NCBI RefSeq assembly: GCF_002288525.1
Contig: NZ_CP023067.1
Span: forward strand, 2,886,001-2,950,000
DNA: 64,000 nt
Direction: 5' to 3'
Origin: Sinorhizobium sojae CCBAU 05684
GTDB lineage: Bacteria; Pseudomonadota; Alphaproteobacteria; Rhizobiales; Rhizobiaceae
A program made the position numbers and the translations under genes. Below, piece by piece: positions 47,161 through 64,000 of this stretch. Each line of letters starts with the position of its first letter. The stretch's first letter is position 1. Under the pieces are notes generated by a model. That model saw only the letters and a program-made list of their open reading frames with translations, was not told where the DNA came from and did no database searches.

Positions 47161-47445
47161 ATGGCCGGATATGTGTACATCGTCACGAATCAGAAGAGAG
47201 GAACGCTCTACATCGGCGTCACGTCGAACCTTGAGCGCCGCATTTTTGAGCATCGGGAAGGACTGACGCCCGGCTTCGCGTCGAAATACGGATGCAACCG
47301 GCTCGTCTGGTATGAAGAACATCTCCAGATCGGTACCGCCATCCAGCGCGAGAAATCGCTCAAACGATGGTACCGACAATGGAAGATCGAGCTAATCGAA
47401 ACAATGAATCCAGACTGGCGGGACCTCTATTTCGAGCTCTGGTAG
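47161..47445 (+). CDS. GIY-YIG nuclease-family protein
   Basis: A 94-residue stand-alone GIY-YIG domain. The two motif strands are GYVYIVTN and LYIGVTSN, the catalytic Arg is in LERRIFEHREG, and a Glu-rich helix follows; the C terminus (QREKSLKRWYRQWKIELIE, then NPDWRDLY) is typical of the short YhbQ-like branch. Single-domain GIY-YIG proteins cleave or bind structured DNA in relatives, but roles are poorly known. The gene is placed exactly between two REP-like palindromes in inverted orientation, the first ending 12 bases before the ATG and the second starting at the stop codon. I see no ribosome site. This placement suggests that nuclease and repeat belong together, an inference treated in the findings. 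Confidence 0.92.
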   Translation: MAGYVYIVTNQKRGTLYIGVTSNLERRIFEHREGLTPGFASKYGCNRLVWYEEHLQIGTAIQREKSLKRWYRQWKIELIETMNPDWRDLYFELW

Positions 47446-47482
47446 CTTGTGCGTGGATCCTCGGGTCAAGCCCGAGGATGAG
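47445..47482. repeat. REP-like palindrome immediately after the GIY-YIG gene
   Basis: Core ATCCTCGGG-TCAAG-CCCGAGGAT at 47457-47479, preceded by GCTTGTGCGTGG directly after the stop codon. Including the flank, 15 of 16 bases of the inner arm (GCTTGTGCGTGGATCC) are complementary to the inner arm of the copy before the gene. Thus the gene is bracketed by near-perfect terminal inverted repeats. Confidence 0.9.
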
Positions 47483-47585
47483 GCCATGGGTAACGGTGCG
47501 ATCTATCTCGCTATCTTGCCTGGCAGTCGCTTCTTGGCTTGGCGGCTCTTCTCAGTCCGCCATCCTCCAGCTTGCCCCTTCCTCG

Positions 47586-47628
47586 GTCGTCCTCGGGTTA
47601 AACCCGAGGATTGACCCGAGGATCCATG
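47586..47628. repeat. Compound REP-like palindrome downstream
   Basis: CCTCGGG-TTAAA-CCCGAGGA is followed by TTGA and a second CCCGAGGATCCATG arm, so one arm is doubled. The preceding stretch from about 47545 (CGCCATCCTCCAGCTTGCCC) mirrors the half-copy arrangement seen at 47084, indicating that a block of this region has been duplicated. The rest of 47446-47809 holds no gene that I can support. Confidence 0.8.
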
Positions 47629-47809
47629 TACCAGCGCCAGCACCAGCGTCCGCGTCTCGTGAGAGTCACCAGTCGCTTCCCTGTGGCTTACGACCCACGT
47701 AGCCTCCGGGTCACTGGTCGTGCAGCAGGATGAGAATGTCGTAGACAGGCTCAAATCGCGTCGTTGCACGCTCTAATATCCCGCCAAACACCAACTAGGG
47801 TCGCATTCC

Positions 47810-50371
47810 ATGGCAGAGTTTCCACAAAAGGCGAAGGTCGTAATCGTAGGTCTGGGTGGCATCGTCGGCGCATCGATCGCCCATCACCTGATCGAGCGTG
47901 GATGGGACGATATCGTCGGCATCGACAAGTCCGGCATTCCCACCGATATCGGCTCCACGGCACATGCCTCGGACTTCTGCTACACGACGAGCCACGACTT
48001 TCTTTCGGTCTGGACGACGCAGTATTCGATCGACTTCTTCGAGAAGATGGGCCACTACGCCCGCATCGGCGGCCTGGAAGTCGCCCGCACCGGCGACGAC
48101 GCCTGGATGGAAGAGATCAAGCGCAAGCTTTCCTCCGCCAAGGCCTTCGGCACCCGCGCGCACTATGTCTCGCCGGCCGAAATCAAGAAGATGTTCCCGC
48201 TGATCGAGGAAGATCAGGTCATGGGCGGCATGTTCGATCCGGATGCCGGCCTCGTCATCCCGCGCTCGCAGACGGTCGCCGGCAAGCTGGTCGATGCGGC
48301 GGAAAAGTCCGGCAAGCTTAAGGTCTTCGGCAATACGCCGGCGACTTCGCTCCTCGTCGAGAACGGCCGCATCAAGGGCGTCGTCACGCATCGCGGCACG
48401 ATCATGGCCGACCATGTCGTCGTCTGCGCCGGCATCTGGGGCCGTCTGATTGCCGAAATGGTCGGCGAAGACCTGCCGGTCATGCCGGTCGACCATCCGC
48501 TCACCTTCTTCGGCCCGTACAACGAGTTCGAGGGCACCGGCAAGGAAATCGGCTTCCCGCTGCTGCGCGACCAGGGCAACTCGGCCTATATGCGCGACAC
48601 CGGCGACCCGAAGACCACCGAAGGCGGGCAGATCGAGTGGGGCTATTACGAGGCCACCAATCCGCGCCTCTGCCATCCGCGCGACATTCTCGAAAAGCAC
48701 GAGGCACGCCTGTCGCCCTCGCAGCGCGACCTCGAGATGGAGCAGATCATCGAGCCGCTCGAGCGCGCCATGGAACTGACGCCGATCCTCGGCGAGCTTG
48801 GCTATAACGAGGGCCACTCCTTCAACGGCCTGCTGCAGGTATCGGCCGCCGGCGGCCCCTCCTGCGGCGAGAGCCAGAAGGTGCGCGGCCTCTGGTACTG
48901 CGTCGCCATCTGGGTGAAGGACGGCCCGGGCTACGGCAAGCTGATCGCCGACTGGATGACGGACGGGCGCACCGAGATCGACCATTCCTCGATCGACTAC
49001 GCCCGCTTCTATCCGCACCAGCTCGAAGAGAAGTTCATCGAAGAGCGCTGCTTCGAGGCGGCGCAGAAGATCTACTTCCCGGCCGTGCATACGCGCGAGC
49101 CCTACGCGAGCAGCCGTAACGTCAAGCGTTCGCCCTTCTACGAGCGCGAGAAGGAACTCGGCGGCTACTTCATGGAACTCGGCGGCTGGGAGCGCGCGCA
49201 CGGCTATGCCGCCAACGAGCACCTCCTGGAGAAATACGGCGACCGCGTTCCGGTGCGCGAGAACGAGTGGGACAGCCGCCATTTCTGGCGCGTTTCCAAC
49301 GCCGAACATCTGGCGATGAGCGAGGATTGCGGCATCGTCAACCTCTCGCACTTCCACATGGTCGACATCGAAGGTCCGGACCATGTCGATCTTCTCGAGT
49401 GGCTCTGCGCCGCCAAGATCGGTGGAGACGGCAATATCGGCAAGGGTATCTACACCCACTTCCTCGATGACGAGGGCATGGTGCGGGCCGACTTCACCGT
49501 CTTCCGCATGGCCGACCGCTGCCGTCTCGTGAACGGCGCCGATGCCGGCCCGCGCGACTTCCACTACATGCGCCGCGTTGCGGAAGACCGCGGCCTCGAC
49601 GTCACCATCACGGACGTTTCGGAGAAGTTCATCACCATCGGTATCTGGGGCCCCAATGCCCGCGAGACGCTGAAGAAGGTGGTTGCCGATCCGGCCGGCC
49701 TCGATGTTGAGAACTTCCCCTTCGCCGCGATCAAGCAGATCGAGATCGCCGGCAAGCCGGTCTCCGCCTTCCGCATCTCCTATGTCGGCGAACAGGGCTG
49801 GGAACTGCACATGAAGTACGAGGACGGCCTGGCCGTCTGGGATGCGCTGCGCGCCACCGGCGTCATGGCCTTCGGCGTCGAAACCTATGCGAACTCGCGC
49901 CGCATGGAAAAGAGCCTGCGCCTGCAGAACGCGGATCTTCTCACCCAGTACAACCTCATCGAGGCCGACCTTGCCCGTCCGAAGGTCAAGGAAGCGGACT
50001 TCCGCGGCAAGGCGAAGCATCTGGAGTACAAGGCGCGCGAGCACCAGCCCGCCATGCTCTGCACGCTCGTCATGACGGAGAACACCGACAGAAACGGCGT
50101 GAAGCGCTACCCGGTCGGCAACCTGCCGGTCATGGACCCGGAGACCGGCGAAGTGCTGATCGACGAACTCGGCCGCCGCTCCTACACCACCTCCATCGCC
50201 TTTGGCCCGACGATCGGCAAGAACATCGCGCTTGCCTACCTGCCCTGGGCCTATTGCCAGGAAGGTCGCAAGCTGAATATCGAGTATTTCGCCGAGACCT
50301 ATCCGGTGGAGGTGGTCGGCGTCGGTTACAAGCCGCTCTACGACCCGGAAAACCTGAAGCCCCGGACCTGA
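47810..50371 (+). CDS. FAD-dependent dehydrogenase with C-terminal GcvT domain (sarcosine/dimethylglycine dehydrogenase type)
   Basis: A large two-part enzyme of 853 residues. The N-terminal DAO-type FAD domain has VVIVGLGGIVGASIAHHL and the covalent-FAD-region-like GSTAHASDF. A linker (FAO_M type) follows near 380-450. The C-terminal half is a GcvT/aminomethyltransferase domain that would transfer the released methylene to tetrahydrofolate; markers include VNLSHFHMVDIEGPDHVDLL and YVGEQGWELHMKYEDGL. Such enzymes demethylate dimethylglycine, sarcosine, methylprolines or DMSP; the substrate is not evident. Upstream is the REP cluster, so this gene has its own promoter there. PurU in this window could rebalance the folate one-carbon units made by such demethylation. 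No good ribosome site is seen; AGGG lies 11 bases upstream. Confidence 0.9.
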   Translation: MAEFPQKAKVVIVGLGGIVGASIAHHLIERGWDDIVGIDKSGIPTDIGSTAHASDFCYTTSHDFLSVWTTQYSIDFFEKMGHYARIGGLEVARTGDDAWMEEIKRKLSSAKAFGTRAHYVSPAEIKKMFPLIEEDQVMGGMFDPDAGLVIPRSQTVAGKLVDAAEKSGKLKVFGNTPATSLLVENGRIKGVVTHRGTIMADHVVVCAGIWGRLIAEMVGEDLPVMPVDHPLTFFGPYNEFEGTGKEIGFPLLRDQGNSAYMRDTGDPKTTEGGQIEWGYYEATNPRLCHPRDILEKHEARLSPSQRDLEMEQIIEPLERAMELTPILGELGYNEGHSFNGLLQVSAAGGPSCGESQKVRGLWYCVAIWVKDGPGYGKLIADWMTDGRTEIDHSSIDYARFYPHQLEEKFIEERCFEAAQKIYFPAVHTREPYASSRNVKRSPFYEREKELGGYFMELGGWERAHGYAANEHLLEKYGDRVPVRENEWDSRHFWRVSNAEHLAMSEDCGIVNLSHFHMVDIEGPDHVDLLEWLCAAKIGGDGNIGKGIYTHFLDDEGMVRADFTVFRMADRCRLVNGADAGPRDFHYMRRVAEDRGLDVTITDVSEKFITIGIWGPNARETLKKVVADPAGLDVENFPFAAIKQIEIAGKPVSAFRISYVGEQGWELHMKYEDGLAVWDALRATGVMAFGVETYANSRRMEKSLRLQNADLLTQYNLIEADLARPKVKEADFRGKAKHLEYKAREHQPAMLCTLVMTENTDRNGVKRYPVGNLPVMDPETGEVLIDELGRRSYTTSIAFGPTIGKNIALAYLPWAYCQEGRKLNIEYFAETYPVEVVGVGYKPLYDPENLKPRT

Positions 50372-50394
50372 TCGTCTCTGCGGTTCCTTACAGC

Positions 50395-50430
50395 TCAACG
50401 CCGCGCGTCTGCGAAGACGCGCGGCGTTGA
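50395..50430. terminator. 16-base-pair hairpin with GCGA loop
   Basis: TCAACGCCGCGCGTCT (50395-50410) pairs perfectly with 50415-50430 across the GNRA-type loop GCGA, followed by CGTTAAATTA. It lies just after the GcvT-type gene and before the glycosyltransferase gene. The arm core GCGCGTCT is shared with the RIME-like repeats, so it may be one reduced to its hairpin. Confidence 0.75.
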
Positions 50431-50500
50431 CGTTAAATTATCCGGTGGAAATCCACTGGGAAGAGTTGCAACGCCGGCTGTCAGGCCGCCAATTCTTGGC

Positions 50501-61052
<10,552 letters not shown>

Positions 61053-61316
61053 GCGTGCAAACCCTTGAGGTTCCAATCCTGTTTGCCGCCTGTCGCTCCG
61101 GAAACCCACGTGTTTCCGGCCATCGGCTGGCGCTGCCCACGCCTGCCAGCCGTTCTGATCACGACCGGTCGTGCGGACTCACCACCTTTAAGAGAACTGA
61201 CTTGCCCGAACCTGATATCGAACGCTTGGAAGCCGCCTGCGGAAATATTCTCTCTCAGGCCTGCGGACACCGATGTGGAAGGCTGGCGAATGCAGGCGCA
61301 TCCAGGACGGGCTGGC
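61053..61316. other. Region upstream of the giant gene
   Basis: Carries the promoter of the giant gene, which is transcribed leftward. CAAGGG lies about 11 bases before its start. The short open frames here do not look coding. Confidence 0.4.
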
Positions 61317-61418
61317 GCATCGGCCCGAAAATCGGAACCGATTTTCGGAAAGGTCGATGCGCAGATTCAAAGAGTTACAGCGACCTTTGCGCGTCTAGAA
61401 AGACGCGCGGCGCTGTAG
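61317..61418. repeat. Dispersed palindromic repeat (RIME-like), fullest copy
   Basis: About 100 bases. Its left half holds the perfect palindrome CCGAAAATCGG-AA-CCGATTTTCGG (61325-61348); its right half holds TTTGCGCGTCT-AGAA-AGACGCGCGG and ends GCGCTGTAG. The copy at 14931 aligns over its full length; shorter copies are at 9392 and 25589. RIMEs are a known rhizobial class of about 106 bases with two palindromes, which this fits, though I have not compared it with a reference. Confidence 0.8.
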
Positions 61419-61648
61419 TGCCGCGTGACCGGCGCGACAGGTCTCGTGCCGATAGCGAAGCGCTTGCAGCGCCGTGCGTCCATGAGACTGCTTGGAGCCG
61501 GTGTCGGTCTTTGAGGCGGAGTGCTTTGGGGGAAACTGTTCGGGATTTTCGGTCCTCGGCACGCGGTGAGGCACTGCCCGTCAGCGGAAGCGGATCGCCC
61601 GTCCTTGAATGGCGGGCTTGGTCCCCGACCCTTGGTCCCGAAACGCAA

Positions 61649-61675
61649 AAATCCCCGTTGTTTGGACGGGGATTT
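61649..61675 (-). terminator. Intrinsic terminator of the rRNA operon
   Basis: On the minus strand, AAATCCCCGT and ACGGGGATTT form a 10-base-pair stem around seven bases, followed by a run of T. It lies 21 bases beyond the tRNA-fMet 3' end. Arms and U run fit a Rho-independent terminator. Confidence 0.85.
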
Positions 61676-61695
61676 GGAAGGCTGTTGTTATGATT

Positions 61696-61772
<77 letters not shown>

Positions 61773-61894
61773 TTATTTTTCGAGTTGTTTGTTCGCCGTT
61801 TTTGGCGTGTGTGTGAGAAGATGTTTTTTTGCCGCTGGCTTCTTCCTTCTCGGCTTGGCCTCGAAGGGGAGCGGCGTTTATCTTGCGCTTTGCA

Positions 61895-62012
61895 GACCTG
61901 GCAGCGACCTACTCTCCCGCGTCTTGAGACGAAGTACCATCGGCGCTGGGGCGTTTCACGGCCGTGTTCGGAATGGGAACGGGTGCAGCCACCCCGCCAG
62001 AACCACCAGGTC
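61895..62012 (-). rRNA. 5S ribosomal RNA
   Basis: About 118 bases on the minus strand; 5' GACCTGG pairs with the 3' CCAGGTC. The inner CCCGTTCCCATTCCGAACACG and GAGAGTAGG are conserved 5S segments, given here only by ends. It lies between 23S and the initiator tRNA. Confidence 0.95.
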
Positions 62013-62249
62013 GGCAAAGCGCAAGCTTTGCTCCCCGGAGGGGAGCAAACTGATTTGAGAAGCTGGTGAAGCTGTTGCTTCGTTTTTTTGAACACGTCTT
62101 TGCGTCTTATCCGGATCACTCCAGCAGCCGGCAAAGCCGAGCCGCCGGACGTCCGGGGCGCCGTCCGCAGCGTAGCGATCTTTGGATCGCGACCGCGTGA
62201 GGACAGAAGATAGCATCATCAAACTTCGTTTGATGAGCATAGGCAACAA

Positions 62250-64000
<1,751 letters not shown>

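Noticed and set aside
47446..47809. Possible small genes among the REP-like repeats
   Set aside because: Frames here translate the palindromes themselves (for example repeating LGLDPRI-like strings) and have no independent support.

Overview
This window looks like chromosomal DNA from a GC-rich alphaproteobacterium of the Rhizobiaceae, most likely Sinorhizobium/Ensifer. That is an inference from gene content: a bkd operon beside tyrosine catabolism, a Flp/Tad pilus locus, rhizobial-style palindromic repeats, and an rRNA operon ending in initiator tRNA-Met. No database search was run.

Layout. 1-1645: a partial BDH2-like short-chain dehydrogenase and a divergent FAD oxidoreductase. 1986-6923: a tight operon (bkdAa, bkdAb, bkdB, lpdA) for the branched-chain 2-oxoacid dehydrogenase complex. 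7004-9303: a thiolase and purU. 9557-14920: tyrosine/homogentisate catabolism (maiA, fahA, hmgA, hpd) with a MarR-type and an Lrp-type regulator. Together, 1986-14920 degrade branched-chain and aromatic amino acids to acyl-CoA, fumarate and acetoacetate.

15121-31898 is an accessory-looking region. It holds a LuxR-type regulator, a small protein with a HEPN-like motif next to a (CT)n tract, two unusual low-complexity or repeat proteins sharing a Q-x2-h2-x-DxD motif, and a type I secretion ABC/HlyD pair whose ABC subunit has Gln at the H-loop. It also holds a CelD-like/TPR chimera, a small membrane protein, a TPR lipoprotein, a PhcB-like methyltransferase and a GGDEF-EAL protein. I read it as a candidate secreted-matrix or adhesin system.

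32213-46805 is a Flp/Tad pilus locus: cpaA is divergent from pilA, cpaB, cpaC, a short CpaD-position lipoprotein, TadG/TadE-type proteins, cpaE, an L,D-transpeptidase, cpaF, tadB, tadC and an AAA ATPase. A pair of inverted palindromes lies inside the reading frame of one TadE-like gene.

46867-47628 is a cluster of REP-like palindromes with a GIY-YIG nuclease gene placed exactly between two inverted copies. A paired copy without the gene lies at 31978-32110. This may be a nuclease-linked counterpart of the REP/RAYT system.

47810-50371 encodes a large FAD/GcvT-type demethylating dehydrogenase. 50501-53748 encodes a TPR/O-GlcNAc-transferase-like glycosyltransferase overlapping UDP-galactopyranose mutase. 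Convergent with them is a 2435-residue protein (53745-61052) built almost wholly of about 300 octapeptides of the type [AG]-L-[ST]-[ST]-x-x-[IV]-x, a possible glycosylation target. The window ends in the 3' part of an rRNA operon on the minus strand: 23S (partial), 5S and tRNA-fMet.
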